A stretch of 64,000 bases of DNA from Spirochaetota bacterium. GTDB lineage: Bacteria; Spirochaetota; GWB1-36-13; JAKPDD01. The notes under the pieces are model-generated. The model had not been told where the DNA came from and made no database searches. It saw only the letters and a program-made list of their open reading frames with translations. How positions within the stretch are numbered: position 1 is the first letter of the stretch; each line of letters starts with the position of its first letter. The DNA is taken from positions 72,366 through 136,365 of the forward strand of contig JAKPDD010000046.1 in NCBI GenBank assembly GCA_029552945.1. Reading direction: 5' to 3'. The position numbers and the translations under genes were made by a program. Below are positions 45,395 to 54,388 of the stretch, in pieces.

Positions 45395-46335
45395 AAAAGT
45401 TTAATATTGAAATTGGTTTTAAAAACCTAAGACAATTTTTTATACTTGTTTTATTGTTTATTGTTTTAACAGGTTTTTTTACATTTATAACACTTATTAT
45501 ACTTATACATAGCGAGGACACTGTTAAAGTGCCGGATGTGAAAGGTTTAAATATTATAGATGCTGCCGAAAGACTTCAGAGTCTTGGTCTTAATTATTAT
45601 GTATCTTTAAAATCTTCAAATGATTATCCTAAGTTTACAGTTGTTTCTCAGGGAATAGAGCCAGATGAGGAGGTTAAAAAAGATAGGAAAATAATGTTGT
45701 TGGTAAGTTCTGGATCAGAGTTTTTAGATATACCAGACCTTGTTAATAAGAATATTAAACAGATTGAACAAATATTTACGAGTGATAGTAAAGTTTATAT
45801 AGAAAAAGTTGAGTTTGTTAATAGTGTAAAACCTGTTGGTACTATTATTGACCAATCACCAAAACCAGGTTCCTTTTCATCAGATAGAATAGGATTAAGG
45901 CTATGGGTAAGTAATGGCAGGGGACAAATAGATTTATCTCTTAATGGTCTTTATGAAAAAGAGGCATTAATAAAAGCAAAACAGGAGGGTTTTTCTACCC
46001 TTGTTGAATATAGTAATGTGGATGATCCAAAAAAAGATGGGAAGGTTATATCTTTTGAAGTTGTAAAAGGATATATAAATATTGTTAAAATTGTTGTTGG
46101 TAAATTATCAGATAAAGATTATAAAACAATTATATTTAATATTCCTGAAGAACTTGATAGAAAAATAGTAAGACTTGTTTGTTTTGATAATAGAGGGAAG
46201 ACAATACTTTTTGAAGGCCGTGCATATCCTGGAGAAGATATAATAGAAACTTTTAGACCTTTTGGCAATCCTAAAATTTACTTGTATACTGTTGAAAATA
46301 ATGAAGAAAAGTTTTATAAGGAGATAACAGATTGA
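45391..46335 (+). CDS. membrane-anchored PASTA-repeat protein
   Basis: 314 residues: one TM helix (about 16-40) and then three PASTA-like repeats outside the membrane; the first is clearest (KVPDVKGLNIIDAAERLQSL), then IPDLVNKNIKQIEQIF and a weaker third. PASTA repeats bind peptidoglycan or muropeptides. Unlike PknB-type kinases it has no kinase domain, and unlike PBP2x no transpeptidase. Placement between fmt and rpe resembles what I recall from spirochaetes. Overlaps both neighbours. Confidence 0.82.
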   Translation: MKKFNIEIGFKNLRQFFILVLLFIVLTGFFTFITLIILIHSEDTVKVPDVKGLNIIDAAERLQSLGLNYYVSLKSSNDYPKFTVVSQGIEPDEEVKKDRKIMLLVSSGSEFLDIPDLVNKNIKQIEQIFTSDSKVYIEKVEFVNSVKPVGTIIDQSPKPGSFSSDRIGLRLWVSNGRGQIDLSLNGLYEKEALIKAKQEGFSTLVEYSNVDDPKKDGKVISFEVVKGYINIVKIVVGKLSDKDYKTIIFNIPEELDRKIVRLVCFDNRGKTILFEGRAYPGEDIIETFRPFGNPKIYLYTVENNEEKFYKEITD

Positions 46336-46994
46336 TTTGTCCTTCAATTTTGTCTTATGACTTTACTCTGCTAAAAGATATTTTTGTAAAGTTAGAAAAT
46401 GCAGGGATTGAGGTAGTTCACTTTGATGTAATGGATAACCATTTTGTTCCTAATCTTACATTTGGTTACAAGTTTATTGATGACCTTAGAAAATACACAT
46501 CAAAAATTATTTTTGATACACATCTTATGATAGATAAACCAGAGGATAATATAATATTATATTCAAACTCAAGTGATATAGTAACTGTACATTTTGAAGC
46601 TATTAAAGATAGAAAAAAACTTATTAAAGAGGTTGAAAAATTAAAAAATAAGGGTAAAAAGTTTGGTATTTCAATTAAACCAAAAACCAAACCTAAGAAA
46701 ATAAAAGAGTATATTGATATAGTAGACCTTGTTCTTATTATGAGTGTTGAACCTGGTTTTGGTGGGCAGGAGTTGATACCTTATTGCCTTGATAAAGTTG
46801 AAGAGGTTAAGCTTTTAAGAGGCAATAGAAACATAATTATTCAAATGGATGGGGGTATAAACAAAAATAATTTTTATGATGTTTATAAAAGAGGGGTTGA
46901 GTGGTTTGTTATAGGGTCAGCTTTCTTTAAAGAGGATGACTTTAGTTTTTATAATAGATTATTAAAGGATATAAAAAATGGCAAATATATCTGA
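46332..46994 (+). CDS. rpe: ribulose-phosphate 3-epimerase
   Basis: 220 residues, TIM barrel. CPSILSYDFTLL, HFDVMDNHFVPNLTFG, FDTHLMI, VLIMSVEPGFGGQELIP and MDGGIN are the family blocks, including metal-binding His and Asp. It interconverts ribulose-5-P and xylulose-5-P in the pentose phosphate pathway. The start is TTG (46332-46334) overlapping the TGA stop of the PASTA gene; the next residues match the usual N terminus, so this start is well supported. Confidence 0.96.
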   Translation: MICPSILSYDFTLLKDIFVKLENAGIEVVHFDVMDNHFVPNLTFGYKFIDDLRKYTSKIIFDTHLMIDKPEDNIILYSNSSDIVTVHFEAIKDRKKLIKEVEKLKNKGKKFGISIKPKTKPKKIKEYIDIVDLVLIMSVEPGFGGQELIPYCLDKVEEVKLLRGNRNIIIQMDGGINKNNFYDVYKRGVEWFVIGSAFFKEDDFSFYNRLLKDIKNGKYI

Positions 46995-47754
46995 TGATGA
47001 AAGGAAAAAGATTTTAGAAAAGTTAAAACAACAGACTGCCAGAAAAGAGGAGGATACAGTATCAAAACTTGATTTATCTTATTATAGAGAAAATAAGGTT
47101 AATAGTGATCTTATATCAAAGAGAAAATATTTTCTCGAAGAGGCTCATTTTGAGAATGAAGACCTTAATGTTATTGAAGCTATTCAAAATAGTTTTAAAA
47201 ATAAAGATTATTTTACTTTTTTCTATGTTTATACCAATCTTGATTATTGTTCGTTTATTCAAAAAAGGTTTCCTTTTGATATAGCAATAGAACTTAAGAT
47301 TGAATATCTTGTAGGTACAAGGTTATCTAACTCTTTAAGAGAATCAAGAGACAAGGTTTTGTATAAAATTTTAGAAAAAATAACAAATAATATGGATTTT
47401 TATCGTAACGATTATGATAAAATTGAAACTTTAAATCATCTATTAGCAAGTTTGTCGGGATTTCTTTTTGCAATTCCATATAGTAAGACTCTTTTAGATA
47501 AAAACTTTGTTATTGGGTTTAAGTCTAATAATATATCTATGACAAGTGAGTACTGTGTTATAATACCTGACTTTTATGTTGAAAAGCCTGAGATAAAAGA
47601 GGTTTACGATTTTTATTATAGGGATATTAAGTCCTACTTTTCTTATTCCAGCAATGGCAGCATCAAAAAGAAGGAAGAAGAACATATATTTCATAAGAGA
47701 GAAATAAATCCAATGAACCTTAAACTTGAGAGCCTTAGGAGGAAAACATGGTAA
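46978..47754 (+). CDS. hypothetical protein
   Basis: 258 residues that I cannot assign. A charged N-terminal helix (DDERKKILEKLKQQTARKEE) is followed by a mixed helical body without membrane segments, cysteine motifs or P-loop; the C terminus is basic. It overlaps rpe by 17 bases and the HAD gene by 7, so it is certainly translated in this operon. Codon use matches its neighbours. Confidence 0.6.
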   Translation: MANISDDERKKILEKLKQQTARKEEDTVSKLDLSYYRENKVNSDLISKRKYFLEEAHFENEDLNVIEAIQNSFKNKDYFTFFYVYTNLDYCSFIQKRFPFDIAIELKIEYLVGTRLSNSLRESRDKVLYKILEKITNNMDFYRNDYDKIETLNHLLASLSGFLFAIPYSKTLLDKNFVIGFKSNNISMTSEYCVIIPDFYVEKPEIKEVYDFYYRDIKSYFSYSSNGSIKKKEEEHIFHKREINPMNLKLESLRRKTW

Positions 47755-48410
47755 AGGCAGTCAGTTTTGATCTTGATGGTACTCTTTATTCCTCTGAACC
47801 AGTTATAGAGGACGCATATAGAGATTCTGTAATTTATTTTAATAAAAATTATAATAAACAGATTGTTCCACCTACTTTTAAGGATATTGAAAAACTTATA
47901 GGCCAACCTGTATATTTTATTTATAAATCTCTCTTCCCAACTCTTAATGAAGATGAAATAAGAATAATTGGTTCAATTATAATAGAAAACTTATCTGATA
48001 AAATATTAAAGTATGGCGGTTTGCTTTTTGATGGTGTTAAAGAAGTATTTGATTATCTTAAAAATAACAATTATATGATTTTTATTGCTTCTAATGGTAG
48101 AAGGGAATATATTCAATCAGTATTGACAAAGTTTAAACTTGAGTGTATGCCATTTGTTACTATTGGGGATTATGGTATAACTAAAAAGTCAGAAATAATT
48201 TTATATTATATTAGAAGGTATAATATAGATCCTGAAAATATGATTATGGTTGGGGATAGGGCAAGTGATATTGAAGCTGCCAGAGAAGCTGGGGTAAAGT
48301 TTGTTGGCTGTAATTTTGGGCACGGGCATTTTGAAGAGATAAAGGATGCTAACTATATTATAGATGATATAAGAGATATAAAAAGGATTCTTGAAAGTGT
48401 CTATGCATAA
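47748..48410 (+). CDS. HAD-superfamily phosphatase (Gph/PpaX-like)
   Basis: 220 residues. Motif I is SFDLDGTLYSSE (nucleophile Asp8 area), motif II IFIASNGRREYI, motif III the KK around 150 (ITKKSEII), motif IV VGDRASDIEAAREAG. The helical cap between motif I and II is of the phosphoglycolate phosphatase type. The substrate is not known; phosphoglycolate or a pyrophosphate-type substrate are options. AGGAGG lies upstream of its ATG, inside the previous gene. Confidence 0.88.
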   Translation: MVKAVSFDLDGTLYSSEPVIEDAYRDSVIYFNKNYNKQIVPPTFKDIEKLIGQPVYFIYKSLFPTLNEDEIRIIGSIIIENLSDKILKYGGLLFDGVKEVFDYLKNNNYMIFIASNGRREYIQSVLTKFKLECMPFVTIGDYGITKKSEIILYYIRRYNIDPENMIMVGDRASDIEAAREAGVKFVGCNFGHGHFEEIKDANYIIDDIRDIKRILESVYA

Positions 48411-48783
48411 ATTTTCATTTATATCTGGCAAAGAAAATAGAGAGTCATTGGGGATTGAATATGTTTTTGATGGTGAGAGAATTAAAGGTTATTTTATACC
48501 CAAGTCTACTCATACAAGTCATAAGGATATATTTCACGGTGGGCTTTTGTCTGCAATTCTTGATGATGCAATGGCAACTTTATTGCTTGAAAAAGGGATA
48601 AAAGCTTATACAGGTAAACTTAACGTAAGGTTTAGAGAAAAAGTCTATATAAAAGATGTTATCTTTATTGAGGCCTGGATAGAGAAGTCAAGACCACCAC
48701 TTTTTATTACAAAAGGTGTTATTAAAAAAAATGATTTATTATGTGTAGAGGCTGAGGCAAGTTTTTTCAGTGATTTATCTTGA
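48403..48783 (+). CDS. hotdog-fold thioesterase (PaaI family)
   Basis: About 126 residues. FHGGLLSAILDDAMATLLLE is the HGG-D catalytic helix of acyl-CoA thioesterases in the PaaI/YbgC group. It overlaps the HAD gene by 8 bases. Start is uncertain: ATG at 48403 is used here, but GTG at 48397 has a better distance from AGGA at 48384-48387, and a TTG lies at 48391. The acyl substrate cannot be told from sequence. Confidence 0.8.
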   Translation: MHKFSFISGKENRESLGIEYVFDGERIKGYFIPKSTHTSHKDIFHGGLLSAILDDAMATLLLEKGIKAYTGKLNVRFREKVYIKDVIFIEAWIEKSRPPLFITKGVIKKNDLLCVEAEASFFSDLS

Positions 48784-48883
48784 TATTTATCCATAAAAAT
48801 TTTAAATCTAAAAATTTTGATTTTATCATAATTATTACTATTCCTATATGTTTCATAAATGTAGTAGAATTTTAATTAAACTT

Positions 48884-49525
48884 TTATATACTCATTGCCC
48901 AGATTGTTAGTGATGAAAAAAAGGGAATAGTAAAATTATCATCTATTCCAAGTGGTAGGGCTTCAAATATTGCTCCAACTACTGCGGATAAGAGAGCAGT
49001 TTTAATGTTAAGCCCAAATGTTATGCCTATAATTGTAGATACAACAACAAATCCAATACTACCTATAAAAGTTTTGTTTGTTTTAGGTATTTTGATACTT
49101 ATTTTTTTTGATAATTTTTGTCCAATTATTGCAGCTGATGTGTCACCGAATGAAAGGTATAGTATTCCTATTGCAGCTATACTTGACGGGAAAAACATTA
49201 ATGTTAACAGACACCCCATAAAATAAAAGTTTGCTGAGTTTATTTTATTTTTATCTCTCTCAACAAAAAGAAAATGAAAATATTTAAAAAAAAAATCATT
49301 TATATGGGTAAATGTAAGCCTTATGACATCTACTATAAGTGTAAGTATTATTACTGAACTTAGTATAAATATAAAAATATTTTCATATAATGGGAAAAAA
49401 TAGAATAAAATTGCTATTATACCTATAGTTGAATGAAGGAGTTTTCTTAATACTTTAAGTTCATATTTTTTTGTTTTAATATTTCCAATATCTCCTCTAT
49501 GTCTACCTTCCTGATTATATTCCAT
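48884..49525 (-). CDS. diacylglycerol/polyprenol kinase family membrane protein (Sec59/VTE5-like)
   Basis: 213 residues with about six TM helices. RKLLHSTIGIIAI, FGDTSAAIIGQKLSKK and FIGSIGFVVVSTIIG are the conserved blocks of the CTP-dependent dolichol/phytol/diacylglycerol kinase family, related to CdsA. It probably phosphorylates a lipid alcohol with CTP. The start ATG (5' base 49525) has AAGGA upstream and lies 79 bases inside the upstream zinc-site gene, an unusually long overlap. Confidence 0.8.
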   Translation of the reverse strand: MEYNQEGRHRGDIGNIKTKKYELKVLRKLLHSTIGIIAILFYFFPLYENIFIFILSSVIILTLIVDVIRLTFTHINDFFFKYFHFLFVERDKNKINSANFYFMGCLLTLMFFPSSIAAIGILYLSFGDTSAAIIGQKLSKKISIKIPKTNKTFIGSIGFVVVSTIIGITFGLNIKTALLSAVVGAIFEALPLGIDDNFTIPFFSSLTIWAMSI

Positions 49526-49812
49526 TTTCCTTTTTCACCTCTTTCATTTATTATTCCAAACTTCTTGCCACCTAAGTAAACTATTTTGAAGTTTTTTATT
49601 TTCATATTGTATGCTATTTCTTTTACATATTTTATCAAACATTCAAAGTGTATATATCCTTTTTCTTCTATATTAAATGAATAATATAAATCAGATACAT
49701 TCTTATCACATATTAAGCACTTACCTAATATATCTTTCTTGGGAAATTCTATCTGTATATTTGCAGTTTTTATTTCTTTATTTTTATTATACTCTTGATT
49801 AAAGTTTTTCAT
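49447..49812 (-). CDS. small protein with probable zinc site (CxxC ... HxxC)
   Basis: 121 residues. CLICDKNVSDLYYSF and IHFECLIKYV give C-x2-C and H-x2-C, a likely treble-clef or ribbon zinc site, followed by strands and YLGGKKFGIINERG. I recall small spirochaete proteins with a similar HFxC block but no known function. It sits 11 bases after the aminotransferase gene and overlaps the lipid kinase gene by 79 bases. Confidence 0.6.
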   Translation of the reverse strand: MKNFNQEYNKNKEIKTANIQIEFPKKDILGKCLICDKNVSDLYYSFNIEEKGYIHFECLIKYVKEIAYNMKIKNFKIVYLGGKKFGIINERGEKGKWNIIRKVDIEEILEILKQKNMNLKY

Positions 49813-49823
49813 ATTTTTTGACC

Positions 49824-50924
49824 TTAAATTGTTTTAACAATATTGTTTAATATCTGAATACCTTTTTTTATAGTTTCATCTTTTGCAGCAAACGATAATC
49901 TAAAGCACAAGTTTTTCTCTGAAAATACATTTCCAGGTATTATAAGTACCTTGTTTTTTATAGACTCTTCTACAAATTTTGATATCTCAATATTTTTTTT
50001 AGGTTTTGGAAAACAGTAGAATGCTCCCTGTGGTTTTATAAGATCAAAATTATCTTTAAGGCCCTCATAGACTATATTAGCTTTATTTTTGTATGCTTCT
50101 ATATACTTTGACATATCATAATCTAATGCTTTTATTGCTGCCTTCTGAGCAAAAGATGGAGCACATACAAAGGTATACTGCTGGAGTTTTATCATCTCCT
50201 TTATCAATAGTGAAGGGCCTGCAGCATATCCTATTCTCCAACCTGTCATTGCATATGTTTTTGAGAATCCACCTAATAGTAAGGTGTTTGGATAAAGTGA
50301 AGCAGGGGATGTAAACTCAGTTTCGTATACAAACTCATCATATATTTCATCTGATATTAATAATATTTTACCATCCAGTAAACTTGTTATCTCTTTTATT
50401 TCATCTTTTGAATATACTTTACCGGTAGGATTTGCTGGTGAGTTTAATAAAATTATTTTTGTTTTTTTATTTATAAGTTTTTTTAACTTATCAGGATCTA
50501 TTCTAAAGTCAGGATATGTATCCAGAAATACTGGTTGCCCACCAACAAGATTTACCAGATGTTTATACATTACAAAATATGGGTCTGGAATTATTACCTG
50601 GTCACCAGGATTTACTGTTGCAAGTATTGCAAGGACAAGTCCACCTGATACACCTGATGTTATAAAAACTTCTTCAAACTTTGCTTTTTTATCTTTTTCA
50701 ATCTTCTTTTTTAGAGGTTCAATAAGTTCTGGGATCCCACCTGTTAGTGTGTATCTATTAAATCCTTCTCTTATTGCTTTTATTGCTTCCTCTTTAATTT
50801 CATCTGGAATATCAAAGTCTGGTTGTCCTATGCTAAGATTAACTGGGTCATCTATCTTTGCTGCAAGGTCAAAAACTTTTCTTATTCCTGATGAATCTAT
50901 ATTTTTCATTCTATCTGCTATCAT
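49824..50924 (-). CDS. class I aminotransferase (aspartate aminotransferase-like)
   Basis: 366 residues. NLSIGQPDFDIPDEI, NSPANPTGKVYSKDEI, SDEIYDEFVY and GGFSKTYAMTGWRIGYAAG (PLP lysine about residue 230) are the PLP fold-type I signatures of the AspC/PatA group. It is likely to use aspartate, aromatic or LL-DAP-type substrates; the exact one is not readable. AAGGTGG lies upstream of its ATG. A 250-base divergent gap separates it from the CsgG-like gene. Confidence 0.85.
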   Translation of the reverse strand: MIADRMKNIDSSGIRKVFDLAAKIDDPVNLSIGQPDFDIPDEIKEEAIKAIREGFNRYTLTGGIPELIEPLKKKIEKDKKAKFEEVFITSGVSGGLVLAILATVNPGDQVIIPDPYFVMYKHLVNLVGGQPVFLDTYPDFRIDPDKLKKLINKKTKIILLNSPANPTGKVYSKDEIKEITSLLDGKILLISDEIYDEFVYETEFTSPASLYPNTLLLGGFSKTYAMTGWRIGYAAGPSLLIKEMIKLQQYTFVCAPSFAQKAAIKALDYDMSKYIEAYKNKANIVYEGLKDNFDLIKPQGAFYCFPKPKKNIEISKFVEESIKNKVLIIPGNVFSEKNLCFRLSFAAKDETIKKGIQILNNIVKTI

Positions 50925-51177
50925 TTAAACCACCTTCTAATAGTTTTTTATTTATTAGACTTTAACACTTATCTTAAAATTTACAAAAAAAATAAAATTG
51001 TTAGATATGATATTAATCTTAAATTTTTTTACTCCTCTTAATATCTTCAGAGAAAATAGGTTTTAAAAATAAAAATAATAAATAGTGGTATAAAAATTAT
51101 TTTAAGTTATATATTTATTTTGAGGCATTATTTTACGAAAATTTTATTAATAAAATTTTATCAATACAGAATTGTTA
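50925..51177. other. divergent intergenic region of about 250 bases, no gene seen
   Basis: Between the aminotransferase and the CsgG-like gene. It is AT-rich with repeated AAATTT tracts and a short TC-rich patch (ACTCCTCTTAATATC around 51031-51045). No convincing promoter pair at 17 bases and no RNA fold were found. Confidence 0.5.
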
Positions 51178-52524
51178 ATGAAAAAAGCATTAATTTTGTT
51201 TTCTTTTTTTTTATTTATGACTTTATTATATTCAGAAGATGATAGATCTAATTTTTTTGTAATATACTCACATGAATCATTATCTGATATAGCAAGTTTT
51301 TTTGTAAATGACATTTCTCTTGTATATAAGGATAGACAGATTAGTTCAATATTATCTTATGATAATTTGGATACTATAATTAAGAATTACAAAGAGGGTT
51401 TTTATATTGTTTTATCTTCAAAAAATAATATTACTGTAAATTATTTTTATGATGGTATGGTAAAGAAGAATTTAAAATATAACATATCAAGAGAGGTTTC
51501 AATAAAAGCAATAAAAAAGATTTTTGGCTATAATGTTCCTCTTGTCAAGAGTAGGGTAGTTATATTTGATTTTTATGATAAGTCTTTGAAAGATGAAAAA
51601 ATAGATGGTTTTTCAACAGTATTTTCTTTTAATATAGCTGATATTTTAATAAAATCAAACAATTTTAATGTTAAACTTGCAAATACTACTTATAAGGATA
51701 ATGTTTTTAAAAATTATGATGTTTTTATTTATGGTTCTTATATAAAAAGTGGCGAAGATGTGACAGTATATTCATACGTATACGATAATAATTCTGGTAA
51801 TATTAAGTTTTCTTTTAAAGATTCATTTAAATTTAATAAGAAGGATTACATATATTTTCTTGATAAAATAAGTTCGAAAATATCCACCGCTGTCATTAAA
51901 GAATATAAACCATCACCACCTAAAGTTGTTTTTAGAGAAAAGTATATATCTGTTGAGAGGAAAGAGGATGAGCCAAAAAAAGAGGAGATTAGAGAGGAAG
52001 AAGAAAAAAATATTACTGATTCACTTTCAATTTTTAGTGGTTTTAATATTGAAGGTGTAAAACCTAAGTTTGTAATAAATAAATATTATTCTGATAAAGG
52101 TGTTTTTGAAATTGGTTTTTATAGTGGTTCTTATATTAATGGATTCAATTCTGGCAAGTTTGATGAATTTCTTAATTTAAGTCATTTTATTAATATATTT
52201 TTTATTAATAGTTTTTATGTTGGCTACAGAGTTGACTTTAATTATTATTTTACAACTAAAAATTATAATTTAAAGGCTTTTATAACTCCTGGTGTAAGTG
52301 TAAAATTAGGTAAAAATCTTTTTCTTTCTTTTGGGCTATTATTTGGCTATTCTAAGAATGGTGTAAATTATTATCATTATGGTAATGAGTTGTGTTTTAA
52401 GATTGCTATTTTTGATAGTGCTCTGTTCTCTTTAGGTACATACTATATTTTTGTTACTGATATGTCGAAAATTTATTTTAATGATGTTTTTAAACCTTAT
52501 TTAGGCTTTTCAGTCTATTTTTAA
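51178..52524 (+). CDS. CsgG/TolB-N-like protein with C-terminal outer-membrane-type barrel
   Basis: About 448 residues. Signal peptide (1-18), then a domain (about 120-245) with VIFDFYDKSLKDEKIDGFST, NFNVKLAN and DVFIYGSYIKSGEDVTVYSYVYDN, like the CsgG/TolB N-terminal fold that binds peptidoglycan-associated or secretion partners. After a charged Lys/Glu linker (about 250-280) comes a strand-rich C terminus (about 300-448) ending in an aromatic residue, as in an outer-membrane barrel. The ATG at 51178 is preferred to TTG two codons upstream. Function unknown. Confidence 0.6.
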   Translation: MKKALILFSFFLFMTLLYSEDDRSNFFVIYSHESLSDIASFFVNDISLVYKDRQISSILSYDNLDTIIKNYKEGFYIVLSSKNNITVNYFYDGMVKKNLKYNISREVSIKAIKKIFGYNVPLVKSRVVIFDFYDKSLKDEKIDGFSTVFSFNIADILIKSNNFNVKLANTTYKDNVFKNYDVFIYGSYIKSGEDVTVYSYVYDNNSGNIKFSFKDSFKFNKKDYIYFLDKISSKISTAVIKEYKPSPPKVVFREKYISVERKEDEPKKEEIREEEEKNITDSLSIFSGFNIEGVKPKFVINKYYSDKGVFEIGFYSGSYINGFNSGKFDEFLNLSHFINIFFINSFYVGYRVDFNYYFTTKNYNLKAFITPGVSVKLGKNLFLSFGLLFGYSKNGVNYYHYGNELCFKIAIFDSALFSLGTYYIFVTDMSKIYFNDVFKPYLGFSVYF

Positions 52525-52534
52525 AGGAGTTTTT

Positions 52535-53398
52535 ATGATAGAGTTTATAGATTATCTTAAGTCAAAAGGTTTTTCAGAAAACACAATAAAATCATATTTA
52601 AACGATATTAATATTTATGTAAGATTTTGTAATAAAATGGGGTTTGATATATATAATAAAGAATCTATTTATAAGTTTTTTTCTTATTTGAAAACTAAAA
52701 AAATGGAAGATACATCTATTAAAAGAAAAAAGGCTTCATTAATAGTATTTTCAAATTTTCTTAAAGTTATTGGTAAAGAACTTATATTTAATAAAAATGA
52801 TATAAATGTAAGACCTAAAAAAAGATTGCCATCCTATATTAAGACAGAGAGGATAAGAGAGATTCTTAATATTCTAAATGTAAGTGATGAACTTGAATAC
52901 AGAGATTTTTTTATAATATTTTTTCTTTTTTCAACAGGGGTCAGAGTATCTGAACTTGTAAACATAAAGACATCTGATATAAATATTAAAGAGAGGAGTG
53001 TTATTATAAGAGGGAAAGGGAATAAAGAGAGAATTGTTGTTTTTCCTGAAACTCTTACTTTAGAATATGAAGATTATTATAATAGGTTTAAACACATTAT
53101 TGATAAAATAGGTTATATATTTTTTAACAATAGAGGTAAAAAAATTACCAGGAGAGGTATTGAGTTTATACTTGAAAAAATACATAGAAAAAAATATTAT
53201 TTTTTATCAGGTCAAAAAAAATTACACCCTCATTTATTAAGACACTCATATGCAACAGCTCTTATTGAAAATGGTGCTGATATAAAAACTATTGCTACCT
53301 TGATGGGGCATTCTTCACTTGATACTACAAGTAAATATACACACCTTTCTACTAAAAAATTGAAAGAGGTTTACCAGTTAAGCCACCCCCATGCATAA
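52535..53398 (+). CDS. tyrosine recombinase of the XerC/XerD type
   Basis: 287 residues. N-terminal SAM-like DNA-binding domain (1-95), then the catalytic domain with Arg137 (STGVRVSEL), Lys161 (GKGNKERIVVF), His233 and Arg236 (HPHLLRHSYATALIENG), His259 (MGHS) and Tyr268 (TSKYTHLS): all catalytic residues present. Size fits the chromosome-dimer-resolving Xer proteins rather than phage integrases. It follows the CsgG-like gene by 10 bases with AAAGGAG upstream. No clear dif-type site is seen nearby. Confidence 0.88.
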   Translation: MIEFIDYLKSKGFSENTIKSYLNDINIYVRFCNKMGFDIYNKESIYKFFSYLKTKKMEDTSIKRKKASLIVFSNFLKVIGKELIFNKNDINVRPKKRLPSYIKTERIREILNILNVSDELEYRDFFIIFFLFSTGVRVSELVNIKTSDINIKERSVIIRGKGNKERIVVFPETLTLEYEDYYNRFKHIIDKIGYIFFNNRGKKITRRGIEFILEKIHRKKYYFLSGQKKLHPHLLRHSYATALIENGADIKTIATLMGHSSLDTTSKYTHLSTKKLKEVYQLSHPHA

Positions 53399-53463
53399 GA
53401 TTAGGTCTATCATATAATATATAATAATATTTGATCAAAAAGGTTAAAAAAATTGTTTAAATT

Positions 53464-54375
53464 TTAAGTAAATACTAACATATTTATTGATGAGTTTTTA
53501 TTTTCTCTTAGCTTATTAAAATAGATAATTGTTATAAACTCTGTAAGTTTTTCTTTACTGTTTCTTTTTACAACAGATATTATTCTATCGAAACCTTTTT
53601 TCATTATCATTATACCCCTACCCCTTGGACCAGAATATACAGTTAATTTGTTTTCATTTGTTTTTTCTTTTACTTTTCTTATAAAACTTGAAAATAGACC
53701 TGCAAGTTCGGCATCACCAAAAAAATCTCTTACTCCAATTATAAGCTTTTCATTATCAAAGCCATAATCTATTACTATTTCAGGTTTTATTTTTTTTCTT
53801 ATCATGTGGTTTTCTACAAAGTTTTCTACCAGTTCACCAACACTTATCATGAAAATATCAATATCATCTATATTTTTATCTAAATTATTAGTTTTTAGAA
53901 ATTCTAATAATATTTTTTGTGCTTCTTCAATATAATTATCACTCTCTTTTAGCTTTTTTGTAAATATTTTTGCTGGTGGATTAAGGTATGTATCTATTTT
54001 TGTTAATTTATCTTCATCTCTTAATGTATTTATCATAAATATTAGGTCTCTTAATTTATAAGAGTTCTTATAAAAATCTTTTTCTTTATTCTTTTCTATT
54101 ATCTTTGATATAAAATCATCATTTAAAAAGTCAGTTAAAATGAATTTTATTCTATCTCTGTTTTTTATTTTATTTATATATTCATTGCTATATATATCTA
54201 TAGCTTCAATATCCCATATAAATATATCTATTTTTTCAAGAATAGATTGAGGTATAACAGAAAAGCTAAGAAATGGCAATACTGATAAACCCTCATCTAT
54301 TAATACAGATGTTATTGTGTTTAATAGTTTTTGCTCTGGTATTACAATTAATAAGTTTTCTTTATTTTTTTCCAT
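53464..54375 (-). CDS. pseudo-receiver plus RsbW-like histidine-kinase-type ATPase protein
   Basis: 303 residues. The first 125 residues look like a degenerate receiver (IWDIE with Asp55, but little else of the site), followed by a helical segment and an HATPase domain (about 145-290) with an N-box ELVENFVENH (181-190), VRDFFG (G1) and GRGIMIM (G2), as in RsbW/SpoIIAB anti-sigma kinases rather than histidine kinases, since no H-box is present. Probably a serine kinase or anti-sigma regulator. It follows purDE by 13 bases. Confidence 0.65.
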   Translation of the reverse strand: MEKNKENLLIVIPEQKLLNTITSVLIDEGLSVLPFLSFSVIPQSILEKIDIFIWDIEAIDIYSNEYINKIKNRDRIKFILTDFLNDDFISKIIEKNKEKDFYKNSYKLRDLIFMINTLRDEDKLTKIDTYLNPPAKIFTKKLKESDNYIEEAQKILLEFLKTNNLDKNIDDIDIFMISVGELVENFVENHMIRKKIKPEIVIDYGFDNEKLIIGVRDFFGDAELAGLFSSFIRKVKEKTNENKLTVYSGPRGRGIMIMKKGFDRIISVVKRNSKEKLTEFITIIYFNKLRENKNSSINMLVFT

Positions 54376-54388
54376 TTTATTTTAATAT

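Noticed and set aside
48784-48883. Bidirectional terminator between the thioesterase and the lipid kinase genes
   Set aside because: AAAATTTT repeats can pair but the stem has no G/C and no clear T-run; not convincing.
52535-53398. Phage or integrative-element integrase
   Set aside because: Length and layout fit a chromosomal Xer recombinase, and there are no tRNA genes, direct repeats or phage genes nearby.
53399-53463. Possible dif-like recombination site next to the Xer gene
   Set aside because: An ATATAATATATAATAATAT stretch is palindromic by composition but does not fit the two 11-base Xer arms.
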